DNA from: Aminobacter ciceronei
GTDB taxonomy: Bacteria > Pseudomonadota > Alphaproteobacteria > Rhizobiales > Rhizobiaceae
Assembly (NCBI RefSeq): GCF_014138625.1
Contig: NZ_JACJHY010000003.1
Span: forward strand, 186,001 to 250,000
Direction: 5' to 3'
DNA: 64,000 nucleotides
Part shown: in pieces, positions 1 through 8,898 of the stretch
Numbering within the stretch: the stretch's first letter is position 1
Layout: every line of letters starts with the position of its first letter
Translations under genes and position numbers: made by a program
The notes under the pieces: model-generated
Told to the model about the DNA's origin: nothing
Database searches by the model: none
What the model saw: only the letters and a program-made list of their open reading frames with translations

Positions 1-933
1 GACGATTTCGCCGAGCCAGCGCGAGATGACAGGCGCCGTGCACACCGAATGCGGCTCGATTGTCCGCAGCGACGACGAGTTGCTCATGTTCATCGACAGC
101 TTGACGTTTGCCGCCTCGGTGCGGTCGGTATTGAGCAGCGTCCGGATCGACTGGCTCGCAACGTAACGGTCGCCGGCGATGCCGGCGAAATGCGCCGTGC
201 CATCGGCAAGCCATGGCTCAAGCAGCGTCTCCCGCAGCGACTGCCACTGCCAGGGATGCAGCGGCAGCAGGCAGTAGTCCGCCCAGCCAAGGCCGAGGCG
301 CGCGCGCTCGCGGTCGAGCTGCGCACAAACGTCCGCCCCAAGCTCGGCGATCCAGAACGCGCCTTCATCCCCAGGCAAGCGCTGGCTCACCTCTGTGCGC
401 TTCATCAGCAGCCAGGCGAGCTGGAAGCTGTTGCCGGCTTCGGGGCCGAAATCGCGATGGTCGCTTTCGCTGAACCCCGTCCGCGCCTTGAAGCATGGGT
501 GATAGGCGTGGCCCTCGTGCAGGGCGCCTTCCAGCGCGGCGAAGGCCAGGTCGCGACGCGGACCACTGTGCAGGTTGCGCTCGTTCCAACTGCAATGCGC
601 CACCGTGCTGTGCAGCTCGCTGAGCAGCCGGCGCCGGTCTTCCACCGAGGCCGGCAGGCTCGCGACCAGCTCGTCGAGTGTCGCCGGTTGCCAGAAGCCG
701 TCGCGGCCCTCGCTCTCGACCGAGCCGGCCGAAAGGCGGATCCGGCCGAAAGCGCCTGCCATGCCCGAGCAGCGAAACCGCTTGGCGCCATCCGACCAGG
801 TGAAGACGAGCTGTGCGCCGTCGCCGGTTACACCAGCCACGACGAGCCCCTCATACAGCACCGCCTCGACCAATTGCCTGACCACGCGCTCATCGGGGCG
901 GCCGGGCAGGTCAAGAGGCAAGGGCACTGCCAT
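1..933 (-). CDS. IucA/IucC-family siderophore synthetase, C-terminus off the window
   Basis: NRPS-independent siderophore (NIS) synthetase: ATP-dependent coupling of a carboxylic acid such as citrate to an amine or hydroxylamine. The frame is open from the ATG at 933 to base 1 (311 codons) and is cut by the window edge. Family motifs visible in the translation are HPCFKARTGF, LHPWQWQ, SQSIRTL, KLSMNMSNSSSLRTIEPHSVC and APVISRWLGE. The start overlaps the end of the upstream NIS gene by 23 bp in another reading frame, so the two are probably translationally coupled. Rhizobactin-type operons also carry two IucA/IucC proteins (RhbC, RhbF), but the exact product cannot be read from sequence. Confidence 0.88.
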   Translation of the reverse strand, partial: MAVPLPLDLPGRPDERVVRQLVEAVLYEGLVVAGVTGDGAQLVFTWSDGAKRFRCSGMAGAFGRIRLSAGSVESEGRDGFWQPATLDELVASLPASVEDRRRLLSELHSTVAHCSWNERNLHSGPRRDLAFAALEGALHEGHAYHPCFKARTGFSESDHRDFGPEAGNSFQLAWLLMKRTEVSQRLPGDEGAFWIAELGADVCAQLDRERARLGLGWADYCLLPLHPWQWQSLRETLLEPWLADGTAHFAGIAGDRYVASQSIRTLLNTDRTEAANVKLSMNMSNSSSLRTIEPHSVCTAPVISRWLGEIV

Positions 934-2692
934 CTCCGTGATAGAGGCCCGCAATGGCCGCGAAGAGGGGGTTGGGCTGGCGGGCATAGAGCGAGCGCTC
1001 GTTGCTTGTCTGCAGCTCGTCGACATCGAACAGCCGCGTCATCAGATTGGCCTTGAACGCTACCGTCGGGCGGTCGAGTACGCCGCGGACGAATTCGCGG
1101 CCGACGCCCGATGTCGTTCGCGACAGCACCTCCAGCCGGTCCCGCAGCATGTTCAGCAGGACCTCCTCTTCGACCAGGCCGTCATGGCCCATGCGGGCGA
1201 TGACCGAGAAGATCTGGTTGACGATCAGGTAGTAGGCGAAGCGGTCCTGGATATCGCGGTCGTCGTAGTAGAGCGAGGCGATCTCCGCCGCCTCCGGCAC
1301 ATGCTGGCTGAGGCGAGCGCGGTGGCGTTTCGAGAGGTAGAAGCCCTGATTGTCGCGATAATAACCCGTGCTCGGATAGCCCTGGCTGATGTCGATCAGG
1401 CTGTTCTGCTGGTGCGCTTCGAGTGCCAGGCCGAAATCGTCATAGAGGCAGACCAGCGGGTCGAGCGCGCAGTCGAGATAGCGCTGGAACCAGTAGCGGC
1501 AGATCAGCTCGGGATGCGTGCCGTCTCTTAGGCCGATATTGTAGATGATGCGTTCGAGCCGCGACCATTCACCCGGCAGCGGCTCGGCGGTCAGTGCTGC
1601 GATGGTGATCTTGCCATTGCCCTTGCAGGCGACAAACGGGTTTTCGCGCAGGATCACCTCGAACCCGCTTTCGCCGCGACCGGGCAGGTCGAGCGTGATG
1701 TAGACCGGATCGGAAATGATTCTGAAGCGGCCGTCGCCGCCGCCGATGCCTGCCCGCTGCACGAGCTTGGCCATGGCAACGCCGGCCTCCAGCTCCTTGC
1801 GGCTGTTGACCCTGAGCGAATTGGTGATCCGCACCGGCAGCGAGAACTTCAGCATCCATGGCAGATCTTTGTTGTAAACCGTGCGCACGGAGGACGTAGC
1901 GGTGAATGCCGGGCCGGCCGGACCGATGAGGCGCAGCTTGCCCGATGCCTGCAGGGCGCGGATGCCGTCGTCGAGCAAGAGCGCTTCGGCCTGCAGCGGA
2001 TGCATCGGCAGCAGCATCTCACCACGCCGCGTCTCGATCTCGCCGGGACCTGCCAGCGACGCGACGATCTCGGGCGCGGATTGGCTGGCCGCGGACTTGT
2101 GGCTGACGATGGAGGCGTCGGCGGCGAAATAGACGAGCTGGAAATTGCCGCGCAGCTCAGGCGCATAGCTCGGCTCCTGCCAGGAGGTCATGCCTTGCCG
2201 GCTCTTCGGCGTCGGGTGCAGCGAGTGGCCGAACACCAGCGACTGTTCGGCTGCGATGAAGCTGTCGTCGTCATCGTCGACGCGATGTGCCTCGATGTAG
2301 CGCAGCGTCTGCTGGTAGCTCTGCAGCGCCCGCCCGAGCAGTTCGAGTTCGCAGCCGCGCATCGCATCGCCGCGCTCGTCATGCAGCTGCCTGTAGGCCT
2401 CCTGCAACAAAAGCTGGAGTGCGGCGAAAGGCTCGACATTGCGCCAGCCGCCTTCCGTCGCCCGGCGCTGCCAGACCTGTCCGAAGCGGTGCGGGCCGCA
2501 GAGCGAGTGCGACCGAAGCTCGGCGAGCAGCACCAGCTGCTGTGCTGCCAGAACCAGTTCGATGCAGTCGATGGGGTCTTCCGGTCCGACCCTGTGCTGG
2601 GTCACCCTGCCGGGCGAGATTTCGCGGACATAGCAGTTGGCGAAATTCTGGAACGTCGCGTGTTCGGCAACCTGCCGCTGCGTGAGCTTCAT
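911..2692 (-). CDS. IucA/IucC-family siderophore synthetase
   Basis: Complete 593-residue NIS synthetase. The ATP-grasp-like N-terminal motif HPTPKSRQGM lies near residues 159-168. The central KFSLPVRITNSLR block is near 285-300, with ENPFVACKGNG after it and the C-terminal FerR-like region (HQQNSLIDI, GFYLSKRHRA) following. It is the first of two adjacent synthetases and lies downstream of a DUF2218 gene and a TonB-dependent receptor on the same strand, so it should help make a hydroxamate/citrate-type siderophore. Other parts of a full pathway (amine monooxygenase, acyltransferase, decarboxylase) are not in the window and may lie beyond the left edge. No strong Shine-Dalgarno sequence is seen before the ATG. 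Confidence 0.9.
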   Translation of the reverse strand: MKLTQRQVAEHATFQNFANCYVREISPGRVTQHRVGPEDPIDCIELVLAAQQLVLLAELRSHSLCGPHRFGQVWQRRATEGGWRNVEPFAALQLLLQEAYRQLHDERGDAMRGCELELLGRALQSYQQTLRYIEAHRVDDDDDSFIAAEQSLVFGHSLHPTPKSRQGMTSWQEPSYAPELRGNFQLVYFAADASIVSHKSAASQSAPEIVASLAGPGEIETRRGEMLLPMHPLQAEALLLDDGIRALQASGKLRLIGPAGPAFTATSSVRTVYNKDLPWMLKFSLPVRITNSLRVNSRKELEAGVAMAKLVQRAGIGGGDGRFRIISDPVYITLDLPGRGESGFEVILRENPFVACKGNGKITIAALTAEPLPGEWSRLERIIYNIGLRDGTHPELICRYWFQRYLDCALDPLVCLYDDFGLALEAHQQNSLIDISQGYPSTGYYRDNQGFYLSKRHRARLSQHVPEAAEIASLYYDDRDIQDRFAYYLIVNQIFSVIARMGHDGLVEEEVLLNMLRDRLEVLSRTTSGVGREFVRGVLDRPTVAFKANLMTRLFDVDELQTSNERSLYARQPNPLFAAIAGLYHGDGSALAS

Positions 2693-2784
2693 CTGTCGTC
2701 ACCACATGGTTTGACCGATAGAGTCCCTTGCAGCAGCTGGGTATCTGACGGATTTTCTCGGGAACGTAGGCGCTGCCTGGCGCC

Positions 2785-3069
2785 TCAGGCACTCCACGCG
2801 ATGCTGCGTTCCGGCTCGCGGAAGGCGAAGCGGACGAGGTGGTCGTCGATGACGGCCTTGGTCCGCGCCAACTGATCGGCGTCGGGCGCATCCACTTCGA
2901 TCGCTAGGCCAGTGACATCGGCCTTCATCACGGCATGGCCGAACGGGAAATGGCATTCGCCATGTCCGTCGCCATGGCTCACCTCGATCTTATGGGCAAA
3001 ATGCTTGCACAGCTGGGTCAGGTACTTCACGCCATGCGCAGTCTCGAACCGTCCTGTCGATTGGAACAT
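2785..3069 (-). CDS. DUF2218 domain protein
   Basis: Small 94-residue cytoplasmic protein. The N-terminal block TGRFETAHGVKYLTQLCKHFAHK, the middle block GECHFPFGHAVM and a C-terminal DHLVRFAFRE match what I know of the DUF2218 family. That family is repeatedly found beside siderophore synthesis and TonB-dependent receptor genes, but its biochemical role is not established. A good Shine-Dalgarno sequence (GGAGAG) precedes the ATG. The gene sits between the receptor and the first NIS synthetase on the same strand, which fits an iron-linked accessory role. Several His and Cys residues (SHGDGHGECH) could bind metal; that is inference. Confidence 0.8.
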   Translation of the reverse strand: MFQSTGRFETAHGVKYLTQLCKHFAHKIEVSHGDGHGECHFPFGHAVMKADVTGLAIEVDAPDADQLARTKAVIDDHLVRFAFREPERSIAWSA

Positions 3070-3128
3070 GATCTCTCCGTCCGTGCTTCAGTTGAAATGG
3101 CCACGGACAACGCCCGTGGCCATCAGGG

Positions 3129-5435
3129 TCAGAACTTGGCCGTCGCGCTCAGCCGGAATGATCGGCCCGGCTCCAGCAACGGCTTCACATCGTTGAACTC
3201 CTGGCCGTAGGTCGCGCGGCTGGCATAGTTCTCGTCGAACAGGTTCTTCACCTCGCCGCGGAACGTCAGGTTCGGATGCGACTCCGGCTGGTACTCGACG
3301 AAGACGTTGACCACCTCGTGCCCCTCGATCCGCTTCGAGCCCTTCGGCAACTTGTCGTAGTCAAGGGCGATCTCGACGTCGCCGCCAACGGTTACGCCCC
3401 AGTCGTCGAAACGGTGTACGGCGGCGAGCGTGAAAATCTGGCCGACCGGGGTCGCTAGGTAGTTGCCGAGGTAAGAATCCGCCGGTCCACCGTCGATGGT
3501 CACGTCGATGTTGACATATTTGACGCTGAGATTCCCTGCACCCCAGTCATAACCACCGCCGAGCGAGAAGCCCTGTGAGCGGACATCATGTGCCTCGATG
3601 GCTCGTCCGGGAGCCCAGTAGGCGGTGCGCGCGTCGTAGATGTCGGTACGAAAGATGCCGCCCTCAAGGGTGAAGCCTTCATAGGTCGCGACCAGTCCTG
3701 CGGTGAAGTTGTCCGATGTCACCGGCTTCGGACCGTCGCCGTAGTTCCACTTCGGATTGAAGTTGAAATTCTCGGCCAGCGGCACCCCGGCCCAGATATG
3801 CGAATATCCGGCCTTGGCAGTGAGGAATTCGGGAACGAGGTCATATTCGCCCGAGATGTTGCCACTCAGACCGGCATTGGTCCATTCCTGTCCCGTCGTT
3901 CCCTCGAACCACTGGTTGTCGCCGCGTGTGCCGAATGACAGCCGCGCCCGCTCCCATGGCTCCAGCCGGGCCTGAGCGTAGAGGCCGACATTGCTGGCAT
4001 GCTCGGTGGACGAATCTTCCTTGGCGTCCAGATCGGCGGTGTCCTTGTAGAAATCGAAGCCGGCGGTGATGCTGCCCATGTCGAGCGCGAAGCGATTTTC
4101 TGCCTTGCCGTTAAGGCTCTCGGTCTTGCCGATACCGGTATAAGTGGCTGAAACGGTGCTCGGTGCCACGGGCCTCGGATAGATGAGCGTCTCCACGGTC
4201 GCGCTCGTGTAGGCGATCACCACTTTCGGATCCCACCATCCTTCGGGAGAATCGTCAGTGAACGTGAAGACGGTGCTGCTGCGGTCTAGCGTATAGTCGC
4301 GGATCTTCGGCTCCCAGTACTTGGGAGGATCGAGTTCGCCCATGTTGGCGCGGAACGGCCGGGGGGCGTCGTCGCGCAGCTGTTCGTGGCTCAGCTCGAA
4401 GCGATAGCCGTTTTCCGCCTGGTAGGCGACCTTGCCGATGCCGCTCAACAGATTGGCGCTGGTCCCGCCGACCTCACTGCCATTGCCGGCGGTGTAGTTG
4501 TCGCCCTTGGCGAAGTTCAGATAGCCGAAGAACTCCAAGCCGTCCTTCATGCCATATGCGGCGAGACCGACAGTCGAGGTCTCGCTGTTGAAGTCGTAGG
4601 TGCCGGTGACCAGGCCGCCGAGGCTCTTGCCCGGCTCGAGCAGGTCGCGCGCGTCCTTGGTCTCGTAGGCGATCGAGCCGCCGAGCGCGCCGGGGCCGGC
4701 ATCGGCCGGGGCTACACCCGCGTCGATGCTGACGGCTTTGAGCAGTGAGGGGTCGATCAGGTTGGTCGCGTTGTGGTGGAAGACCTTGTTGTTCTGGCGG
4801 GCTCCGTCGACAGTAACTGCAAGATTGGTCTCTTCGATGCCTTGCACATAGACCTTTTGCGACATCGGAAGTGAGCTGCCGACCGCGACCTTGGGTTCGT
4901 TGGCGAACACTTCCTGCAGATCGGCAGGCGCCTTCTGCGCCAGATCCGCGGTGTTGATCTGCACATTGTTGACGCTGCCGCCGGAGCCCAGCGTGGTCAC
5001 GTCGATGGTGTCGAGAACCACAGCGCCATTGGCCGAGACGCTAAGCCCGCCCGTAGCCGCGCTGGCGGAGGCCGACTGGACCGAAACCGTATTGGGCCCG
5101 GTGAAGCGGTAGTTGAGGCCACTGCCCGCGAGCAGGCGCTGCAGCGCCTGTTCCGGCGACAAGTTACCCGAGACGGCAGGGGCGGCTGCCCCTCCGACGT
5201 CAGCGGTTCCGAAGGCGATCTGCAGGCCGGTCTGCGCCGCCAGCTGCCTCAACGACTGGCCGAGCGACTGTGCCGGCAGGCTGATGCTCTGCGCGCGCGT
5301 CGCCGATTGTGCATGGGCAACACTCATCGCCGTGCCAGCCGTCAGCATACCGGCGCCAAGCGCCGTGCCCACAAGAAGCCGTGCCAGCAGGCGCCCCGAC
5401 GCCCTGCTGCCAAAATCCATGTTGCCGTTGCCCAT
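3129..5435 (-). CDS. TonB-dependent receptor (heme/hemoglobin type) with STN signalling domain
   Basis: Outer-membrane receptor, 768 residues from the ATG at 5435. That start is preferred over the upstream extension to 5645 because the signal peptide (LLARLLVGTALGAGMLTAG, ending AHAQS) follows directly. Order: signal peptide about 10-45; STN domain about 50-105 (SLPAQSLGQSLRQLAAQTGL, LSPEQALQRLLAGSGL); plug domain about 140-270 (VYVQGIEETNLAVTVDGARQ); then a beta-barrel ending in aromatic Phe (LSATAKF). The RPFRAN segment resembles heme/hemoglobin receptors. The STN domain together with the neighbouring sigma/anti-sigma pair indicates Fec/Has-type transcriptional signalling. It sits among siderophore synthesis genes, so a ferric-siderophore ligand is also possible. 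Confidence 0.85.
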   Translation of the reverse strand: MGNGNMDFGSRASGRLLARLLVGTALGAGMLTAGTAMSVAHAQSATRAQSISLPAQSLGQSLRQLAAQTGLQIAFGTADVGGAAAPAVSGNLSPEQALQRLLAGSGLNYRFTGPNTVSVQSASASAATGGLSVSANGAVVLDTIDVTTLGSGGSVNNVQINTADLAQKAPADLQEVFANEPKVAVGSSLPMSQKVYVQGIEETNLAVTVDGARQNNKVFHHNATNLIDPSLLKAVSIDAGVAPADAGPGALGGSIAYETKDARDLLEPGKSLGGLVTGTYDFNSETSTVGLAAYGMKDGLEFFGYLNFAKGDNYTAGNGSEVGGTSANLLSGIGKVAYQAENGYRFELSHEQLRDDAPRPFRANMGELDPPKYWEPKIRDYTLDRSSTVFTFTDDSPEGWWDPKVVIAYTSATVETLIYPRPVAPSTVSATYTGIGKTESLNGKAENRFALDMGSITAGFDFYKDTADLDAKEDSSTEHASNVGLYAQARLEPWERARLSFGTRGDNQWFEGTTGQEWTNAGLSGNISGEYDLVPEFLTAKAGYSHIWAGVPLAENFNFNPKWNYGDGPKPVTSDNFTAGLVATYEGFTLEGGIFRTDIYDARTAYWAPGRAIEAHDVRSQGFSLGGGYDWGAGNLSVKYVNIDVTIDGGPADSYLGNYLATPVGQIFTLAAVHRFDDWGVTVGGDVEIALDYDKLPKGSKRIEGHEVVNVFVEYQPESHPNLTFRGEVKNLFDENYASRATYGQEFNDVKPLLEPGRSFRLSATAKF

Positions 5436-5565
5436 CGTGCTGGTCCCCAAAGGTCTGGCGCACGCATCCACCGCGCGCCCTCGATGGTGTGACGCGCGAA
5501 CAGGCCAACTGCCTAAAGAGCCAGTTGCGATTTTTCTGAAATAAGTTGGATCGACTTCGTCGGGC

Positions 5566-6537
5566 TCAGGAGATGACGATGACGACGCCCGGAACCCGAT
5601 GCACCGACATCCCTTGCGTCTGGGCCAGGGCCTCGATCGCGTCATGGGCGTCGCGCGTCAGGAACACGGCGCTGACAGGGCTCGCATCATGGGTGTGCGT
5701 AGCGATCACGAGGCGTTCGGGCACGTAGCGACCAAGCTCGCCGATGGCGCTGACGAAGGGCTTGCCCTCGAATACCACGCGGCCGCCACGCCAGGCGAGT
5801 TCGCTCTCGAGATTGACGTCGGCAACTGCGAGCGGCGCCTTGCCAGTGAGGTAGCGCGTCTGCTGGCCGGTGGCGAGCGACACGGTGTTGGCCGCATCGG
5901 CCTTGGCGCCGCCCGAGACGGAAATGCGTCCTGCCGATGCCGTGACCGTCACTTCGTCTGCGATGGAACGAACAGCATAGGTGCCTTCGACGGCATCGCT
6001 GTTGCCACCGAGGGCCGCAACACGGAACGGTGCGCGGGTATCGGGCCTGACCGAGAATTCGACTTCGCCCGAAAGCAGGTTCACCAGCCGCAGGCCCGGT
6101 CGGAAATCGACATCGACGGCGCTGTTGGTGTTGAGCAGCATGGTCGAGCCGTCGGGCAGGGTGGCAGACACTTGTTCGCCCGCGCCGGTTGCGAAGTCCG
6201 ACCGCATCCAGGTCAGGACCCGCGGAGCAGCGACAGCCGCCGCCGAGGCGGCGACGGCGCCGCCAACGAGGAATTTGCGCCGGCTGACGGCCGACCGAGG
6301 CATTGGCATAGCAACCGGGGCGACATCCAGGCCGCTGCCGTCGACATTTTGCAGCAGCTGCCAGAATTCCTTTTCGCGGGCGAAGGCCCGCGCATGCCCC
6401 GGGGACTGGGCCCGCCAGGCGTTGAATCGGTCGAGATCCTGCCGGCTGACATTGCCGGCGCTTAGTCGAACGATCCAGTCGCGCGCATCGAGTGCGATGC
6501 CGCGGTCGATCTCGGATCCGTGTTGCCCTTTGCCCAT
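5566..6537 (-). CDS. FecR-family anti-sigma factor / signal transducer
   Basis: Inner-membrane regulator of 323 residues that relays receptor occupancy to the adjacent ECF sigma factor. The N-terminal FecR_N/DUF4880-like segment (ALDARDWIVRLSAG, RFNAWRAQSPGHARAFA) is at about 15-60. A twin-arginine-like hydrophobic stretch (SRRKFLVGGAVAASAAAVAA) is at about 85-105. The periplasmic FecR domain is at about 115-215 (LPDGSTMLLNTNSAVDVDF, LLSGEVEFSV), and a C-terminal STN-like segment (FEGKPFVSAIGELGRYV) lies near 250-320. The gene lies 130 bp upstream of the receptor and 114 bp downstream of the sigma gene, the usual fecI-fecR-fecA order. Confidence 0.9.
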   Translation of the reverse strand: MGKGQHGSEIDRGIALDARDWIVRLSAGNVSRQDLDRFNAWRAQSPGHARAFAREKEFWQLLQNVDGSGLDVAPVAMPMPRSAVSRRKFLVGGAVAASAAAVAAPRVLTWMRSDFATGAGEQVSATLPDGSTMLLNTNSAVDVDFRPGLRLVNLLSGEVEFSVRPDTRAPFRVAALGGNSDAVEGTYAVRSIADEVTVTASAGRISVSGGAKADAANTVSLATGQQTRYLTGKAPLAVADVNLESELAWRGGRVVFEGKPFVSAIGELGRYVPERLVIATHTHDASPVSAVFLTRDAHDAIEALAQTQGMSVHRVPGVVIVIS

Positions 6538-6651
6538 CGCCAGTCACGCAAGCGGTGCCCATCGGTTCGGGCACACTAACCATCTTGCTATCATAGACAC
6601 GCGAGATGGCACCACGCCTAAGCGTCACGGCAAAATAAATCTTGGAACAGG

Positions 6652-7155
6652 TCAGCCGTTGCTGTCGCGCAGCTCGGCCAGGCGCTCGACGACGCGGCGG
6701 ATATGGTAGTAGACGGCCTCGTCGCTGATGCCGAGCTGGCGGGCGATCTCGCGGTGCGAGACGCCGTTGACCCGGTTCATTAGGAAGATGCGCCGGCTTC
6801 TCTCCGGCATCGTCTGCAATGCCTTGTCGACGGCGCGCAGCATGTCGCGACCCATGACGATGCGTTCGGGCGAGATCTCGTCCACCGACGTCGACAGAAG
6901 CTCATTGACCTCGGCGTCGATCTCGTTGCGCCGCTGCTGTTTGCGGAAGTGCCCGATGGCAGCATTCTTCGCCGCCTGCATGGTGAAGGCGGCGTGGTTG
7001 TCGATGGCGTCGTCATGACGGACGTTGGACAGCCTGATCCACGTGTCCTGAACGATGTCCTCGGAGGTCGCGCTGCAACCGACGCGGCCACGCGTCAGCG
7101 CCTCGATGCGCGGACGCAACGTCGCAAAGCTGGTCATCAGCCTGGTGAGTGTCAT
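6652..7155 (-). CDS. ECF RNA polymerase sigma factor, FecI type
   Basis: Sigma-70 family ECF factor of 167 residues expected to drive the receptor operon. Region 2 carries SEDIVQDTWIRL and the 2.4-like KNAAIGHFRKQQRR. Region 4 carries the helix-turn-helix VNGVSHREIARQLGISDEAVYYHIRR. I chose the ATG at 7155 because GAGTGA stands at the right distance and the length fits FecI proteins. An in-frame ATG at 7230 would add 25 residues without family similarity and has a weak ribosome-binding site. It is followed by fecR and the STN receptor, completing a cell-surface signalling set. Confidence 0.88.
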   Translation of the reverse strand: MTLTRLMTSFATLRPRIEALTRGRVGCSATSEDIVQDTWIRLSNVRHDDAIDNHAAFTMQAAKNAAIGHFRKQQRRNEIDAEVNELLSTSVDEISPERIVMGRDMLRAVDKALQTMPERSRRIFLMNRVNGVSHREIARQLGISDEAVYYHIRRVVERLAELRDSNG

Positions 7156-7526
7156 TTTTTCACTCTTGTTTGCACCAGTTCCGATCGCGCATGCCTGGGG
7201 GGCGGCCGCGACGGACGTTCGATAGGCCATCAAAAAAGTGCCTGCAACCCCAACACCTTAGGGAAAACACGGCACTGCCGGGGTTGCGGGCTAAAACCTT
7301 CCTATTTTTATCATGTTTAGTGTTTGATTCTGCTGAACTAACGGCGGCAGTCGCATCGCGGCCTGCATGAATTGTCGCAGTAAGAAAGTCTTACGGGTGT
7401 AGCAGAAACAACACACGATGCTTGCAGGCGCAAAGTGATCGCCAGCCGACCATGGAAGCCGGACGTGAACCACGAGGCGTTTCGATGAGGGACTGCGCCT
7501 GGCTGCACCTGACAGGGAGGCGCCCG
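7156..7526. other. Intergenic region between tonB and the sigma gene
   Basis: About 370 bp with no convincing gene. It should hold the promoter for the sigma factor on the minus strand. I see an imperfect dyad (TTAGT...ACTAA) at 7317-7341 and AT-rich sequence around 7300-7320, but no RirA-type TGA-N9-TCA site. The end next to tonB contains the weak hairpin listed separately. Confidence 0.5.
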
Positions 7527-7529
7527 TCA
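7510..7529 (-). terminator. Weak hairpin at the tonB stop codon
   Basis: TGACAGG and CCCGTCA can pair (one G-U) around a six-base loop. The stem includes the tonB stop codon and is not followed by a T-run, so terminator function is doubtful. Confidence 0.25.
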
Positions 7530-8429
7530 GCGCTTGAAGTCGATCGGAACAACGATCACTGACGGCACCGCCGGCGGCGGCGCCGGGATCGGCGAGGACC
7601 GGCGCACCAGGCTGACCGCAGCTTCGTCGAGCGCCGGGTCGCCAGACGAATTGATAAGCTTGACCGACAGCACGTCGCCGCCGGAATTGAACGAGAACTG
7701 AACTGCGGCAACGCCCCGGTTGCGCACGTTGCGCGGCTTGTGCCTGTTCAGATGGGCGAAGACGCGTGACTGCCAGCGCGCCGGCGACATTGCCTTGCCG
7801 CTGCCCTGGCCGGGTGCGGGCGCGCGCACGCTGTCGGAGTTCTGCGCCGACTTCTTCGCCGCGGCGCTCTGCTGCGACGGCTTCTTCTCGATCTTGGCTT
7901 CCTTGACCGGCTCGGGCTTCTTCTGCACCGGCTTCTTTTCGCGCACCGGCTTTTCCACCGGCTTCGGCTTCTTGATCTCGGGACGCGGTTCGGGGATCGC
8001 CATCGCCACTTCAGGCAGCGGTGCCTCGACGAGGTCGGGGATCACGTCCTCGATCGGCTCGGCCTCGGTGACTTCTTCCAGAGGCTCCGGCGTCAGCTCC
8101 GCGACCTGCTCGACCGGCTCCGTCACCGGCTCGACTGGATCGGGCGAAATGGTCTCGGTCATTTCCTCGACGTTTTCGGCCGCCGCACTGTCGACCATGT
8201 CGGTCACGTCCTGCTCAACGGCTTCCGGGGCCATTGCCATCGGCGCGAGGTCGATCATCACGGCGGACTGCGCCTGCATGTCTTCCATCATCATTGGCGG
8301 TTGCTGGTTGAGATACCAGGCGCCGGCCATGTGGACGGAAAAGATGACGGCCGCCGCCGTCGACCACAGCAATGCCTCGCTGCGGCTGATGCCGCCGAAG
8401 CTGAACTGGTCATGCGTTGCAGCGCTCAT
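7527..8429 (-). CDS. tonB: Energy transducer TonB
   Basis: TonB couples the inner-membrane proton-driven ExbBD motor to outer-membrane receptors. The 300-residue protein has a single N-terminal membrane anchor (about 20-40, LLWSTAAAVIFSVHMAGAW). A long periplasmic linker follows, first Glu/Pro-rich (PVEPVTEPVEQ) and then Lys/Pro-rich (KKPKPVEKPVREKKP), spanning about 85-190. The globular C-terminal TonB domain is at about 215-300 (WQSRVFAHLNRHK, VQFSFNSGGDVLSVKLINSSGDPALDEAAVSLVRRSSPIP). It is the last gene of exbB-exbD-tonB and overlaps exbD by four bases (ATGA). Being next to the sigma/anti-sigma/receptor genes suggests it serves the local receptor, though it may serve others. Confidence 0.93.
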   Translation of the reverse strand: MSAATHDQFSFGGISRSEALLWSTAAAVIFSVHMAGAWYLNQQPPMMMEDMQAQSAVMIDLAPMAMAPEAVEQDVTDMVDSAAAENVEEMTETISPDPVEPVTEPVEQVAELTPEPLEEVTEAEPIEDVIPDLVEAPLPEVAMAIPEPRPEIKKPKPVEKPVREKKPVQKKPEPVKEAKIEKKPSQQSAAAKKSAQNSDSVRAPAPGQGSGKAMSPARWQSRVFAHLNRHKPRNVRNRGVAAVQFSFNSGGDVLSVKLINSSGDPALDEAAVSLVRRSSPIPAPPPAVPSVIVVPIDFKR

Positions 8430-8887
8430 TGCGCCTGCCCCTCGCTGACCGCAGGCGGAGTGGCCTGCACCTGCTCCAGCCCGACGAGCGCTATCTTGAG
8501 GTAGCCCGCGCCGCGCATCAGGTTCATCACTTCCATCAGCTCGCCATAGTCGACGCCGCGGTCGGCGCGCAGGAAGATGCGGGTTTCCTTGTCGGCCTTG
8601 GCGGCGGTATCGAGCTGCTGCTGGAACGCGGTGCGGGCAACCGCGTCCTGGCCGATCGAGATGCTGAGGTCTTCCTTCAGCGTCACGTAAAGCGGCTCCT
8701 CAGGGCGCGGCGTGGCGGTCGCGGTCGAGGCCGGTAGGTCGACATTGACGTCGACGGTGGCCAGGGGTGCTGCCACCATGAAGATGATCAAGAGCACCAG
8801 CATGACGTCGATGAACGGCGTCACGTTGATCTCGTGGTTTTCCTGGAGATCGTCCTCGTCAACGGATTGTCTGATGCCGCCGGCCAT
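8426..8887 (-). CDS. exbD: TonB-system transport protein ExbD
   Basis: Proton-channel partner of ExbB in the TonB motor, 153 residues. It has a short cytoplasmic N-terminus, a single transmembrane helix at about 22-44 carrying the conserved protonatable aspartate (INVTPFIDVMLVLLIIF), and a periplasmic domain with DLPAS and FLRADRGVDYGELMEVMNLMRGAGY. It overlaps tonB by four bases and lies 11 bp downstream of exbB, so the three genes form one operon. Confidence 0.94.
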   Translation of the reverse strand: MAGGIRQSVDEDDLQENHEINVTPFIDVMLVLLIIFMVAAPLATVDVNVDLPASTATATPRPEEPLYVTLKEDLSISIGQDAVARTAFQQQLDTAAKADKETRIFLRADRGVDYGELMEVMNLMRGAGYLKIALVGLEQVQATPPAVSEGQAQ

Positions 8888-8898
8888 GGTCCCGACTC

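Noticed and set aside
49-1531. Long plus-strand open frames over the left iron locus
   Set aside because: They lie opposite the two IucA/IucC genes, which carry unmistakable family motifs; the plus-strand products are Arg/Ala-rich with no family features.
2693-2784. Possible iron operators before the first siderophore synthetase (TGA-N9-TCC and TGA-N9-TCG)
   Set aside because: Each has one mismatch in the half-site, and two such near matches are expected by chance.
5436-5645. Extended N-terminus of the TonB receptor
   Set aside because: The extension has no receptor similarity, overlaps the FecR stop region, and places the signal peptide about 75 residues inside the protein.
7317-7341. TTAGT...ACTAA dyad as an Irr (ICE) box before the sigma gene
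   Set aside because: It lacks the TTTAGAA/TTCTAAA cores, and the arm length and spacing do not fit.
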